A program made the translations under genes and the position numbers. This document shows, piece after piece, positions 12,127-22,984 of a DNA stretch of 64,000 nt (positions are counted from its first letter, which is position 1; each line of letters opens with the position of its first letter). The notes beneath the pieces were generated by a model, which was not told where the DNA came from, made no database searches, and worked only from the letters and a program-made list of their open reading frames with translations. The DNA lies in NCBI GenBank assembly GCA_963573315.1, contig OY752143.1:868001-932000 (forward strand), read 5' to 3'. This DNA comes from Entomortierella parvispora (lineage: Eukaryota > Mortierellomycota > Mortierellomycetes > Mortierellales > Mortierellaceae).

Positions 12127-14734
12127 GACCGTGTACGTGCCGTTTCTGAATAAAAGTCTCTTAACAAAAATAATAAAAAAAACGTGCAGTCTACTAGAAG
12201 GTCGACCTCTGTTGCCGTCATTCGCACCACTTGTGACCATTTCTGCTGCATCCCTTGCTAATCCTACTATTATTCCTTACTCGCTTTCCCCCACGCACAC
12301 GCCATTATTAATACTATTACTCTTTTGTTGTGCAGGGTGAGAGGCACTGTTTACAAAATGAAAGCCTCCCAATGAGAAACATCGAGCAAGCCACAATAGG
12401 GATGTATGTTAGAGTCGTGTCTGCCTCAAGGCCCATGGCCCGAGCATCACGTCAGATACTTGAGGGGTCTTTTTTTTTCCTCGCCAAACGACACAGAAGC
12501 ACAAGTGCATGCAGTTTGGTCTTTTTTGTCTTTGGTTGGTCCGTGTTCAAACCAGGCACAAGCAACTGAGCGCACGCACCAACTGAGACAAACTCGGCGT
12601 GGTATGCTTTGTGCCTCTTTTTAGACCTGTCGTTATCTTACCTGATCTTCACCGGTCGCATCCCACGCTTTGCGTACCTCTCTCTCCCCCCCACCCCCCT
12701 CCCTCCTCGCTCCGACAGGTCAGGAACTTCATCCTTGTGAGAACGGGTTAGTCGTAGCTATACGTTTTAACGGCGCGTTACAGGATTTTCTCTGTTCATA
12801 TCTATGTTTTGAGTCATATTCGATGCGACTTGAATCAATGGTTCAGTTTGTTCCCTTATCGAGACTGGTAAGGAATGTTATGATTCCAAACTCGGTCTGT
12901 TGATGTGAAAGAGGAACAAGGAGACGTGTTCTTCACACGCACTCCCCCGTGTATCCTTTATTGACGTATGTGTACACCCTGGGTGAGAAAAAGTGTCATT
13001 GATCACCGCAATAAGTCTATGGGAAGAGGCAGTGCAAAGTGAGCGTCGTTTTTGGACTTTTGGGCCGGATTGACAAGTGTGAATGGGAAGCGTGGCACCA
13101 ACCCCCAAGACAAAAGGTCTAGGCGCCCCCACACCTTCCCAAACATGAAGCGACACAACAGGTGAGGGACCATGCACAACGACATCATCGTTATATCTTT
13201 GTGTCCATGATTTCCAGAGAAAGTGAAAGGGGAGCCATTTTTTTGTTTTTTATTTCTCCGCTCTGGCTCCGAAAGGAAAAGTCAATTGGTTGATTTCCTC
13301 TTGTCATGGCACCCCAGTGGCAACCAAAGTTGTAGTTACCATCCAACGTCGCCGCGTCGGGCTCAGTCTTTTTTTTTACCGCCTTCATGGCTTTGTGAGG
13401 GAGAGAGAGGGAGTGGGAAGGAGGAAGATAGAGATGAGGTCAAGACGGAATTGGTGCCGAGGAGAGCATTTGTTTTTTTTTGTTGTTTTGAGATGACTGG
13501 CGTTGTAGAGGTGAGGGCCGTGTTGATTGGCTGAGGAGACCCAGGGTTAGAACGCTGGAACGTTGGGTGCTTCATTTCAACAGTTGTCCAGCAGCAAACA
13601 CAGACCACTCGTCCACTTTCTCGTGTCGTTTTGCCCAGGAACCACGACGGAAAGCGGTCAAAAAAAAAAAAAAAAAAAAAAAAGATGTTCAGGTCGCCAA
13701 GCCTGAAGCAGCAGCATCAGTCAACAACAGGGTCCATGAAATGAAGGCTGCAGATAGAAGGGAGAAAGGGGAGAGGGGGAGGAACGGAGACAGCCACGTC
13801 AACAGAACGAACAGAAAAAGGGAAAAAAAAAAAAAAAAAAAAAGCTCCAAACGCTCCAACTGCCCAATTTGGGCACGATTGGGAGAGAAAGTCGGGGGCG
13901 AATCGATCGAAAAAAGAAAAAAGAAAAAAGAAAAAAGAAAAAAAAAACGGTGGCAAACACAAAAGACCACATAACACAACAACAACGACGCACGCATGCA
14001 CGCACGCACCCGACCCAGTTTGAGTGCTGAGTTGCCACCAGCAAGCAAGGGTTCCCTCTGGCAGGGAAGAGTCGAACAGGCGTTCAAAGAGATGGGAGAG
14101 ATAGAAAGACAGACAGACCATGTCTGATGCCCAATTGATTGCCATAGGGCAGAGGGTAGAAGAGATACATGGACAGCCAGGAGAGCAGGAGAGGCAAAAA
14201 AAAGAAAAAGTGGGCAGAGAGAGAGAGCGAGAGATAGGAGGAAGGAGGGAAGGAAGGTTGCCGCAGTAAATCAACAAATAATGCGACAGAAAAGACAAAA
14301 AAAAAAAAAGGTTTCGATTCAAAGGGCGCAAGTCAATAATCAGTCAGTCAGTGTGAGAGGTGAGGTGTGCCGTGGAGGTGTGCGTGGAGTCTGTCGGTCT
14401 GTCGATGTGCGCCGTGTTCTCTTTCTCCCATCACATACACATCACACACACATCGCACACATCACGGGCTATCTCCACGGGGATGAATAATCCTCTTTCT
14501 TCTTTGTTCGATTCCTTTTTATCTGCCTTCCTTCCTTTCTTCTTCTCTCTTTTCTTTTCTTCTCTTCTCTCTTCCCACCTTTCAACTCTTCACTCTTCTC
14601 CACTCTCCATCCTCATCGGATTCAGCGCCAACAGCAAGCAACAACGCACCAACAAAAGCACCAACAACGCAACCACCACCATTCACTCCCACTCCTCTCC
14701 ATCCCCTCCTCCCTTCTCACCAAACTCGGATTAC
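12127..14734. other. Long intergenic region with poly(A) tracts; leader of the zinc-finger gene
   Basis: No gene supported. Homopolymer A runs lie at about 13661-13683 and 13828-13843, and an (aaaaaag)n tract at about 13911-13942; these create the Lys-rich and Phe-rich open frames on the two strands. From about 14490 the plus strand is strongly C/T-rich up to the ATG at 14735, typical of a long fungal 5' leader. An in-frame extension upstream to 14360 is open but reads as leader, not protein. Confidence 0.6.
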
Positions 14735-15859
14735 ATGTTTACCAACACCAACAACTTCTTCCCCACCTCTGCATCCTCTGCTGCCTCTGCCTTTGCCTTT
14801 GACCCAACCCTGCCTTCTGAACCACTCTCTGACTCCACTGCTGCTGCCGAATCCGCTCTCTTCCAGACCCTCTTCGCCATGCCTGCCCCCATCAACACCA
14901 TCAACCAGGACTTCTGTCTCTTTGACGACGAGACCTCCTTTGACTATCCGCTCTTCACCGGCCATGCCGCTGCCGTTGCCGCTGCCTCCAAGACCGGCGG
15001 CCTGAAGCACCAGGCTGCCCAGCTGAGCGCCTTCAGCAACAACCAGCTGTCCACTCCTCAGACGCCCTCGCTCGACCTTGCCGCCTTGGCGCCCGTCGCC
15101 GCACCCGCTGCGTCCACCGACCTCTTTGGCTTTGACGGCTGCTCTGCCTTTGGCGAGCAGGCCCTCATGGATACTCCCTACACCCCGTACATGGACACCC
15201 CCTCGCTCGTCGACACCCCTCTCGGTGACTTCCTCGAGTCTGGCATCGATGCCGCCAAGCTGACTGACGCTGCCTTCCCTCTCTTTGGCGGCGACTTTTC
15301 CTACGACTTTGCCTCGTACGAGAACTTTGCGATCGAGCCCAACATGCTCCAGGATTTGACCGTGACCTCGGTCCCTGCCTCGCCCTCAAAGTCCGTCGAT
15401 GTCGACTTTGGCTCTGACGAGGAGGATGACGAATTCGTCGCTTCGCGCTCTGCTGCCTTGGTATCTGGCTTGAAGCGCAAGGCCCTGACTCTCATCAGCC
15501 CTGCCGACTCGCCTGCCAAAATAAACCGTGCCTTTGAATCCTCGACCGACAAGCGCTCGACCCAGAAGCGCTTCACCTGCAAGCACTGCGACCGTCAGTT
15601 TGCCCGTCTCTTCAACTTACACACCCACGAGAAGACCCACGACCCCGAGCAGGCCCGCCCCTTCATCTGCTCCGATGAGACCTGCGCCAAAGCCTTCTCG
15701 CGCAAGCATGACCTCCAGCGCCACGAGGCCTCTGTCCACAAGGGTGAGCGCAACTTTGCCTGCCAGACTTGCCTCAAGCCCTTCTCCCGCCAGGATGGCC
15801 TCCGTCGCCACCTTGCTGTCAAGGGTACCTGCGCCGACAACGGCTGGCTGGCGACCTGA
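14735..15859 (+). CDS. C2H2 zinc-finger transcription factor
   Basis: 374 residues from the ATG at 14735, one exon. The N-terminal 270 residues are Ala/Ser/Thr/Pro-rich with acidic patches (FGSDEEDDEF) and look like an activation region. Three fingers end the protein: residues 280-302 (C-x2-C-x12-H-x3-H), 310-335 (C-x4-C-x12-H-x4-H, with the common FSRKHDLQRH helix) and 341-366, where Cys replaces the last His (C-x2-C-x12-H-x5-C). This is a nuclear, sequence-specific DNA-binding protein. Finger arrangement is loosely like Crz1/Msn2-type factors, but I see no calcineurin-docking motif, so no orthologue is named. An upstream ATG at 14483 is in frame but would add a leader-like Phe/Ser/Leu segment; I prefer 14735. 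Confidence 0.8.
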   Translation: MFTNTNNFFPTSASSAASAFAFDPTLPSEPLSDSTAAAESALFQTLFAMPAPINTINQDFCLFDDETSFDYPLFTGHAAAVAAASKTGGLKHQAAQLSAFSNNQLSTPQTPSLDLAALAPVAAPAASTDLFGFDGCSAFGEQALMDTPYTPYMDTPSLVDTPLGDFLESGIDAAKLTDAAFPLFGGDFSYDFASYENFAIEPNMLQDLTVTSVPASPSKSVDVDFGSDEEDDEFVASRSAALVSGLKRKALTLISPADSPAKINRAFESSTDKRSTQKRFTCKHCDRQFARLFNLHTHEKTHDPEQARPFICSDETCAKAFSRKHDLQRHEASVHKGERNFACQTCLKPFSRQDGLRRHLAVKGTCADNGWLAT

Positions 15860-17289
15860 GGTGAGGCCTCAGTCCCCCGCATTTAAACAACCCGACCCTT
15901 CCACGTCGGCCCCACTTGTAATGACCCGTCCCTTGCATGCCTCGACTGCACTGGATCCGTCTACTTTTTACAACTCTTTTCTTTTACATGTCCTGCCTCA
16001 GACACCTCTCTTGACGGCCTCAAAGGACCAACCAAACCCAACCCCATTCAGGAACCTTCAACAGGCGTTTCCGACCCCATATCAAGGAAGAAACAATCAT
16101 TCATCTCAGTTGGCACTCTTTCAATGTTTTTACAACGTCCTCCATCACGGCCAGCATCCGAACCTTTGTTCTCCCGCGCCCTCTTGGTTTGTTCGTTTGT
16201 ATCCATTTGCCACTTTTTGTTTTTCGATATTCTCTTTTTATTTTTATTTTTCTCGTTGCATTCAAATCTCAATCATTTCTTTATATTTTGCTTTCAGTCT
16301 TTTCAGTTTTATATCTCAACTTGCTTCGTGTCTCGATTCACTTTTTGCCAAGGATTCTTTTCTGCCCCCTCCCTGGTCTTAAATGACGCAAGGGACAAGG
16401 TGAATAGAGTCGTGAGTCTTTGATCGAGCAAGGCCCGCTTCAACAGCCGCAGACACCATCCGTCACATCGCACGCCTGGTCTCTTTGATGAGCAGAACGC
16501 CACTCTTGCTTTTTTTTTGTCTTTATATCTTGCCTATCATCAGTACCTCAGTATCATTTTTGTTTGATTTTTTTTTGACCCTCTTGTCTTTTTTCTCTTT
16601 ATTTATTTTGTAAAAGCCTTGTCTCCCTGTTTACTTATCCCTTTTATTCCAAAGAAGAACAGAAAGAAGAATACGCCTGCGACTACTGGAGGGAAACTTG
16701 GCTCCCATTTCCAGACGTGCGCGCAATTCTCAGTATTTTTCTCCTCTTTTTCAATCTTGGAATTCGTTGTAGTGGGATTAGTAAATGAAAGAAAGTGAAA
16801 ATAATAAAAAGAAAAAATAAGAAGCACAATGGTTAGTCAGCATGGTTCGTCTTTCAATGAAACTCATCATTCGCGCTAAAATTATCCCTTTCTTGAAGCA
16901 AAAAGAAGACAAAATAACATCAGAAGCCTGGAAAAAGGAGGACAGCAATCTTTGCCTTCATCTGAGCTCAACTAGTTGAAACTGGTTCAAAACCGATAGT
17001 GCCAACGAGTCACGACTGGTCAAACTGGTCAAACTGGTCGAATGCTCATTGAACCGGTCCCAAGCTGGGGTTGCAACCAGTTGTTCCCAGTTTTCCAACC
17101 AGCAACAACTGGATGCCTCGACGCGTTCAGAGTTTGAAGACGATTAAACCTGCGGGCGTACATGCAGTTTGCCCACCAATCTCGACTAGTAGCAACTAGT
17201 TTCTCCACAGCTTGCGACCAGTCGTGACTATCTTGTTTGCATTAGAAGCCTGTCAAGGAGACATGTAGACCGTAACTTCGAGTCTTCTT
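15860..17289. other. 3' region and gene-free DNA with clustered ACTGGT/ACCAGT motifs
   Basis: The first 900 bp are T-rich, probably the 3' untranslated region and beyond. Between about 16970 and 17230 the hexamer core ACTGGT or its complement ACCAGT, and near-versions (aactagt, aaccggtc), recur in both orientations, including three gactggtcaa-like units in a row at about 17017-17040. No coding signal. Confidence 0.5.
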
Positions 17290-17718
17290 GAGACTGAGCT
17301 TGAGCTCAAGAACACCAAGGCGATTCTTGCCAACACTGAGCAGGCTCGCCGCGAGGCCAATTGTGAGCGCGTTATCCCTCGCCCAGAAAGCAAGCAGGTG
17401 GTTTTTGTTGTTCAGAAATTCAGAAATTCAGAAATACGCAGCCGCTGCCCGATGGCGCTTACCGCCTGTTTACACTCCAACGAAAATCTGTGCAGTCAAT
17501 ACTGGATCAGTTTATCGCCAACAACCCCGATTTTGACGCCGAGGAGATGGATGAGCTTTGATTTGATCGGGGGCCAGTTTATGTACCAGCACATGTTGGA
17601 CGATATGGACGCTCCGATCAAGTTCAGCCGCTGCAACTTCATCCTCCAAGAAGGCCACGGAGAAGACGAGATGGTGGGGTATATCACCCGTGTCTTCGGC
17701 CCCCACACACGAGAGTAG
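17290..17718 (+). pseudogene. Decayed gene fragment, family unknown
   Basis: Three frames in succession read like parts of one protein. First comes a coiled-coil-like piece (ELELKNTKAILANTEQAR) up to about 17400. Next is a piece with YRLFTLQRKSVQSILDQF and the acidic end FDAEEMDEL, terminating at about 17562. Last is a piece starting FDLIGGQFMYQHMLDDMD and ending at the stop at 17716-17718. No splice sites join them properly, so I call it a decayed gene. It has no promoter. The upstream ACTGGT cluster may belong to the same dead element. Family not recognised. Confidence 0.4.
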
Positions 17719-18532
17719 TACGCAACTCGCCAGCCTCCCTCATATGGACAAAAGTGGTTGCGGTCAAATAAATAGGCGTCTGTCAACAAGAGAGAGTTGG
17801 AATGGGTCCTGACCCGATATTTCTCGTTGTAAAAGTACTGTATCACAGAGGTTTTTTGACGACCGTCTGTGCAATATTTTGACCATGGCTATAGGTTACC
17901 ACCACTACCACCACCTTTGGTGCAAAGTTTTTCTTTTTGGAAAGAGGTCTTCTTCTTCAAAAAGAGTCTTTTCAGTTTCCTTGATATATACGACCACGAT
18001 TCTTTCGATTCGAAAAGCATTAAATGCGCGGATCATTCTAGAGCTGTAAATTTTTTTGGAGAAGATTCTGCGAATCTTCGCAAAAAAAGTGGTGGTAGTG
18101 GTGATAACTTCCAGAGGCCATAATAATCCAAAAAGAAAAACTTTCACTTTGCCTAATAGCTGAAACTAGTAGCAATGGTAGCATTCGTAGTCTATTGCAT
18201 AGTCGACCTTGTCTCCCTAACGGCTATTGTGACGCTCGAATGTGTCCAAATGGTTATTAAATAATAACTTATTATAGTCTAATTTGTATTGCACTCAATT
18301 TTTTTCGAAGATGGATTAGTTTTTGGAGGGATAATGGCGTTTGAGTGGTGATATTGATAGGAAGGGAAGAATAAGGTTTTACTGACGGCACTACTGCCCA
18401 CTTAATCCTCATAAACTAAAAATATTATGGGCTGCTAGTCGTAATAACGGCAATCCGGCATAGATCAAAAGGGAGCTTATAAATTAATAAGGGGAAAAAA
18501 CTAACAATCGTTTGAGAATTCAATTGAAGGAT
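17719..18532. other. AT-rich gene-free stretch
   Basis: No coding signal. It contains the 20-bp inverted repeat listed separately and an 8-bp perfect hairpin at 18061-18079 (gaagattc, loop tgc, gaatcttc). The segment 18240-18510 is markedly AT-rich. Confidence 0.45.
17895..18108. repeat. Inverted repeat with 20-bp arms
   Basis: gttaccaccactaccaccac at 17895-17914 and its near-perfect complement at 18089-18108 (one mismatch) face each other across 174 bp. A second match, aaagtttttctttttgg on the left and its complement on the right just outside the arm, is in a different relative order, so this is not one simple palindrome. It could be a small non-autonomous element or a rearranged hairpin. 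Confidence 0.5.
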
Positions 18533-18871
18533 TCACCCCCCTCTGATTCCCTGAGGAATCTCAAAATAAACTCTCTGACACATAGCGGGGCCACCTTCAG
18601 GGACGATGCAGGAGTTTCCATGAAGACGACAAAACAGCTGGCATGTCTCCCTCCTTATGTCGCTACACTGGGGGTTCCAGTCCCTGCAAATGGGCACCTT
18701 GTCCTCGGTATTGCAGCCACAGCTGATACTATTCCCAAAGCTGAGGGCTGCAAAGGCATTGCAGAGATGATACGCAGCATCTTCGACAGAGCAAGAGTAA
18801 TCTGGTTCGGGACGGCCGAGACAGCTAGGAATCAGCAGGGTAGCGATAGACATGAGGATAGACAGTTTCAT
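18533..18871 (-). CDS. Small secreted cysteine-rich protein, orphan type
   Basis: One exon, 112 residues. The first 19 residues (MKLSILMSIATLLIPSCLG) form a clear signal peptide. The rest carries ten cysteines, including CGC and CQLFC clusters, so the mature protein is probably disulfide-stabilised and extracellular. On the minus strand a TATA box (gtataaag, 18971-18978) stands about 100 bp upstream, and the leader contains ttcatttcacaacaag-type sequence, so the gene looks expressed. The cysteine pattern is not that of the eight-cysteine family found later in this window. The gene is isolated, with repeats on both sides. Role unknown; a secreted effector-like or defence-like protein is only a possibility. 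Confidence 0.7.
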   Translation of the reverse strand: MKLSILMSIATLLIPSCLGRPEPDYSCSVEDAAYHLCNAFAALSFGNSISCGCNTEDKVPICRDWNPQCSDIRRETCQLFCRLHGNSCIVPEGGPAMCQRVYFEIPQGIRGG

Positions 18872-20030
18872 GATGGGTGTGTTGTACTTGTTGTGAAATG
18901 AAGGTAAATGAGATTGGGTGCTTAGTGGGCTGGGATGGATAAAGAATCTGAAGGATGGTCACTGTCGCTTCTTTATACAGCACGCGTCGGAAAACCGCAG
19001 GTAGCAGAAAGCAAGGGCAGGCAAAAAGAAAGGGACAACACCAATGGACATCACTGGAGACAGCATCAGTGAAAAACGCCAGTGGAAAAGTCGAAAAGCG
19101 AGGGCAGGAAGAACAACGGAGAGGAGAGAAGGGGCAAAGCGAGCCACTGCAAGAATAAAATGCAGATGCATGAAATAAAGGGGTGCATGATAATCATTCG
19201 ACTCTAGAAAAGTAACGCGACGATAACGCCTAACTGGGTTGTGGCAGCCAAGCATTCAAAGCGACGTTGCTTTTGATCCTTCGAAGTCAACTCTTCTCGT
19301 AGAGTTAGCCAGTTAAAAAAAGAGATCAAAAGATGCAAAAATATAAAATAATAATAGGGACGCTCAAAGATCTAGGGACGCTCAAAGATCTAGGGACGCT
19401 CAAAGATCTAGGGATGTGATGAAGAAAGGGATAAAAGAGATCAAGAGGATACCAAACAGAAAGAAATGAGATCCAAGGAGATGGCATGAACAAGAACGCA
19501 AGAAGAAGGTCAGAACAAAAATTTGGAAAGGGGGGAGGGATAGAAAAAGTTTCTGGAGAGGACAAAAAAGTTTGAGGGAGACGCTCGAAGGGCACAGGGA
19601 AACCTCAAGAGAAGCGATGTCTGGACTCACACAAAAGAAAACAAGCCAAGGTAATAACTGCCTTGTGGCAGCCGAGAGCTCATAGCGAAGTTGCTTTTGC
19701 TCCTCAATAAGAGACATTTACACAGGAAAGGGCAGAGGTTAGAGAGCGCTGGAAACGAGAGAAGGCAAAGAAAGGGACGCAGAGAAGAGAGGAGGATGCA
19801 AAGAAAGAGCAGTGAAATGAAAGGGCACAAAAAGGGGACGACATCAAGGACACATTGCAAAGTGGATGCGACCGCACTATTTTTCAAGCATACACGCACC
19901 TGCTGCGGTAAACCGGTGTGGACTTCAAAGAGGATATCAAAGACCGAAAGAAATATCAGGGAGATTTGACAGGGACAGAAAAAAAAAAGATTTCAGGGGA
20001 GGGACAAAACAAGAAGAGGTAATGGTTCAG
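18872..20030. other. Gene-free, purine-rich DNA with diverged repeated segments
   Basis: Contains the TATA box of the preceding minus-strand gene. A 43-bp segment at about 19238-19281 (beginning ttgtggcagccaag) recurs in diverged form at about 19662-19704. The 18-bp minisatellite listed separately lies between. No coding signal. Confidence 0.45.
19357..19410. repeat. 18-bp minisatellite, three copies
   Basis: The unit gggacgctcaaagatcta occurs three times in direct succession without mismatch, followed by a partial fourth copy (gggatg). Confidence 0.85.
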
Positions 20031-20177
20031 TTATACAAAAGAACGCTTTTGAGCGATCCCTGGTGCTGGGAACAAGGTGCACTTTCCAGGAAGGGCGGCA
20101 GCCTCGGTGCTGGCGACAACCATCAAGACGAGGGCCATGATGAGGAAGAAAAGGGGAGGGAAGGCCTTGGATAGCAT
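20031..20177 (-). pseudogene. Decayed leader exon of the eight-cysteine secreted family
   Basis: An ATG at 20177 opens 48 codons whose first 30 form a signal peptide strongly like those of the genes at 45232 and 45937: MLSKAFPPLFFLIMALVL, then an STEAAALPG end. In the intact genes the leader exon ends at the Gly codon of this Pro-Gly and a GT donor follows; here the bases are gaaagt and the frame runs on to a stop. No cysteine exon can be found in the following 300 bp. I read it as a solitary remnant of a lost family member, 17 kb from the living cluster. A functional 48-aa peptide cannot be excluded. Confidence 0.55.
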
Positions 20178-21511
20178 GGTTGTTGTTGTTTTGGTTGTTT
20201 ATGGTCAAGTGGAAGGAGGGTCGAAGGTCGGATGAGGAACACTTGAAGCAGAGTGCAAGCAAGGTCCTTTCTACAGATTTTCCTTCTATCTTCCATTTCT
20301 TCACGCTTCATATTCTCGTCAACATGCTGACCTTAACGTAGGTAGAGTCCGTTGTTGTCAAGTTCTGGAGAATGTTTTGCTACCATCACACATCATTTGA
20401 TAAATGTGTTTGTGTTGCGCGGACCAAATTACGAAACAGGCTGTAAAGAGAGCCCTTTGAATTCGTGAACCGAGTTCTCCAAACAAAATTATAGATGTAG
20501 TCATTCCCTGGCAATGTTCACTGTTGCCTTTGGTATTCGCTGTACTGTATGTCCAATCCTTGGCGCAAACCAAAAAAAAAAAAAAAAGTGGCAAAAAGCT
20601 ATACTGGAGGCGCGCTTTACCAAGGTGGATGATGACCGGGGGAGGAAATTGGGCGGTCGAAGATTTTTTTGGTGTTCACACGCCAATGCGTATAAGTTCA
20701 GTGTTTCGTTCTAGACTCTATGAGTGACTATGTAGTGTTCACGAGATTGGTGCTCCCTTCCTTTTTCTTTTGCCACTTACGGTATGTTTTGTACTCCGAA
20801 AGCGGTATTTTTGTCCACGCGGTGCGAGCACACTATCTGACCACCTTTGCTTTGAATGATGTTTTTATTTCTTTCGAGACCAATTCAATCATTCCCGAGC
20901 AAGGGTCTGCGCGTAACAAGCAGGGCAGTTTGCGCCCGATTCAGCTCTCATCTTCTCATTTGTACAAAAAGGATCATACTGTACACGATCGCATCGTACG
21001 AGTGACGCCCCTTAGTCTAGAACAGCTTCCTTTGTCATCTACCTCGTCCCTTCAAACGCTTTCGGGCTGCAGAAATAGCCGACAAGCATTCAATTGACTC
21101 ACACGTCCTGTGTAATCCACCACCATGGAACAAAAGAGTGGGCACAAGAAAAACCTCTCTACCTCGAGTGCCCGCGCAAAGTACACATTTGCCTATTGGA
21201 GTGGATGGGATACCTGGCTTTGTCTGCCAACGAACCGAATCTTCTATGTTGGTCCAGATGAAGACATCAATGCTCCATATGATGCTTTTTTTAATAAGGA
21301 TAGGTTCTTGTTGGGACACTAGAGCGAAAGTCGTAAAAGCGAGTGTTAGACAAGGCCTCTTTCGTTGATAAGCCGAGTATCTCCAAATGCCGAAAAGAAA
21401 AAGGTATTTCTTTATACCGCTGGCAAGGAGGGAGGATGAAAAGAGAATATGAAAGAAGAAAGCTCTGAACTCATCCTCCTCGTCTCGCTGAAAAAGGTTT
21501 CTGCTGCCGAG
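20178..21511. other. Gene-free stretch
   Basis: I see no gene and no conserved motif. It contains a poly(A) run near 20572-20586 and ends at the left arm of the fold-back element. Confidence 0.45.
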
Positions 21512-22097
21512 GAATCCTACTCTTCCAGTTCTTGAAGTACCTTGTATTGTGACCACACGGATGCCATTGTCGAGTCGAGTGTGAGTAATGATCAATCGGA
21601 AGTTGCAACTGTGCAGCTCTGCTGTGAACGAAACGCACCCAGCAGGATTATGGGTCGTCACATGACTGTTGCCACCATTTTTTTGGAAGCGGAGGGGCTG
21701 GGACAAAATCTCGCCGTTTTTACTCCCCCGTCAAAATTCAGTCTGAGTGAATCTTGACTGGGGTTTCCCCTGTCAAAATTTCGTCAGTCTGGATTCTGAG
21801 CCTATCAACATGATTTAGCCACAGGTGAAGGGGAGTAAAAAGAATCTCAATGCGATTTCCTTTTGGGACGAAGGGTGACCCCATAGTGAACGGCGAGATT
21901 TTGTCCCAGCCCCTCCGCTTCCAAAAAAATGGTGGCAACAGTCATGTGACGACCCATAATACTGCTGGGTGCGTTTCGTTCACAGCAGAGCTGCACAGTG
22001 CAACTTCCCGATTGATCATTACTCGCACTCGACCTCGACAATGGCATCTGTGTGGTCACAATACAAGGTACTTCAAGGACTGGAAGAGCAGGATTCT
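21512..22097. mobile_element. Fold-back element with inverted arms of about 208 bp
   Basis: The segment 21512-21718 returns as its complement at 21889-22097 with only scattered differences. Shared blocks include gaagtaccttgtattgtgac, ctgtgaacgaaacgcaccca and gccaccatttttttggaagc. The arms enclose about 170 bp, in which a second, shorter inverted pair (tttttactcccc at about 21717 and ggggagtaaaaa at about 21830) is nested. There is no transposase; the open frames here are mirror images of one another. It is a non-autonomous fold-back or large MITE-like element, or two head-to-head copies of an unknown repeat. I could not see a target-site duplication. Confidence 0.75.
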
Positions 22098-22231
22098 CAC
22101 TCATTCCCAGGACCATGTCGAATGGTTAATGCTTGCTGGATAATTAACGGCTCAATGAATAATGATTGGGTTTATTAATCACATCTGGTTGCCCGGAATC
22201 CGTCCCATAGGCTCTGCCTCCCCGTACGCGC

Positions 22232-22494
22232 ATGTTCATTGGACTCGGTAAGAGCCTGATTCTATATTGCTCGTCAGGATGAGAGGGGCTGGCTTCTCGG
22301 ATTATTTGCTCTGCATACTAATCAATATCGGATGGATTTTGCTGAATTTTCGAATGTTCGTAGGTGGCATGGCTTTCTCATTAGCAGGATTGTATATCAG
22401 TGATGCCATGGAGGACAAGTTGGACCCGGCAAAACGACAGGGAGGACAAGGAAACTCAACGCCTCCACCACCCACGCCTGCACCCGAAAACTGA
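22232..22494 (+). CDS. 48-residue single-helix membrane microprotein
   Basis: Two exons: 22232-22247 encodes MFIGL plus one base, and 22364-22494 completes the protein. The donor is GTAAGAG, a TACTAAT branch site lies at about 22317, and the acceptor is TTCGTAG; joining gives a continuous frame of 48 residues. Residues about 2-17 are hydrophobic (FIGLGGMAFSLAGLYI). A charged segment (SDAMEDKLDPAKR) and a Gly/Pro/Thr-rich tail follow. The shape resembles small single-span subunits of mitochondrial inner- or outer-membrane complexes, but I cannot name one. Reading the second exon without splicing gives a different, unlikely N-terminus. Confidence 0.6.
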
Positions 22495-22984
22495 AAAAAA
22501 ATAGGGCAAAAAGTGGGCGTACCATGGACCTTCTGGCCTGCAGCACCACTCTCGCGTACGGAAACTAGGCAAAGGTCCAAGTGTGGCGGACACATCATGA
22601 CCCTCCAGCATCGCCTGTCGAAAGGAACATATTGAACAAATACAATAAACAGCATATCATACCCACGACTGAAATAGGGGGTGAAAATGTTTGCGAAAAG
22701 TAAAATGACCACGGGTTCGTCGCGTGCTGTGGAGCTGTGACATTCACTGTCGGTGACATTCACTGTCGGTGACAATGAAAAGAACGGAGGGAAGAAAGAA
22801 AGAAAGGGGTGGACACAAGGTCGCGAATCGTTGTGGTTCTTCTTTATCCATTGTTTGGGGACCACTGCTCACGCCATCTGCCGTCAGTTGCACAAAAAAT
22901 GATTTCTTTCCAACGATTCTTTCGACTTTTGGGTAAAAAAAAAATAGGGCCAAGGGGGGGGAGACAAGGTCATTTGTATTGGAA

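Noticed and set aside
13717-14331. Long Phe-rich minus-strand frame
   Set aside because: Produced by poly(A) and (aaaaaag)n tracts on the plus strand; no protein features.
14360-14734. N-terminal extension of the zinc-finger protein
   Set aside because: The extension is Ser/Phe/Leu-rich because of a C/T-rich leader; the ATG at 14735 starts ordinary protein sequence.
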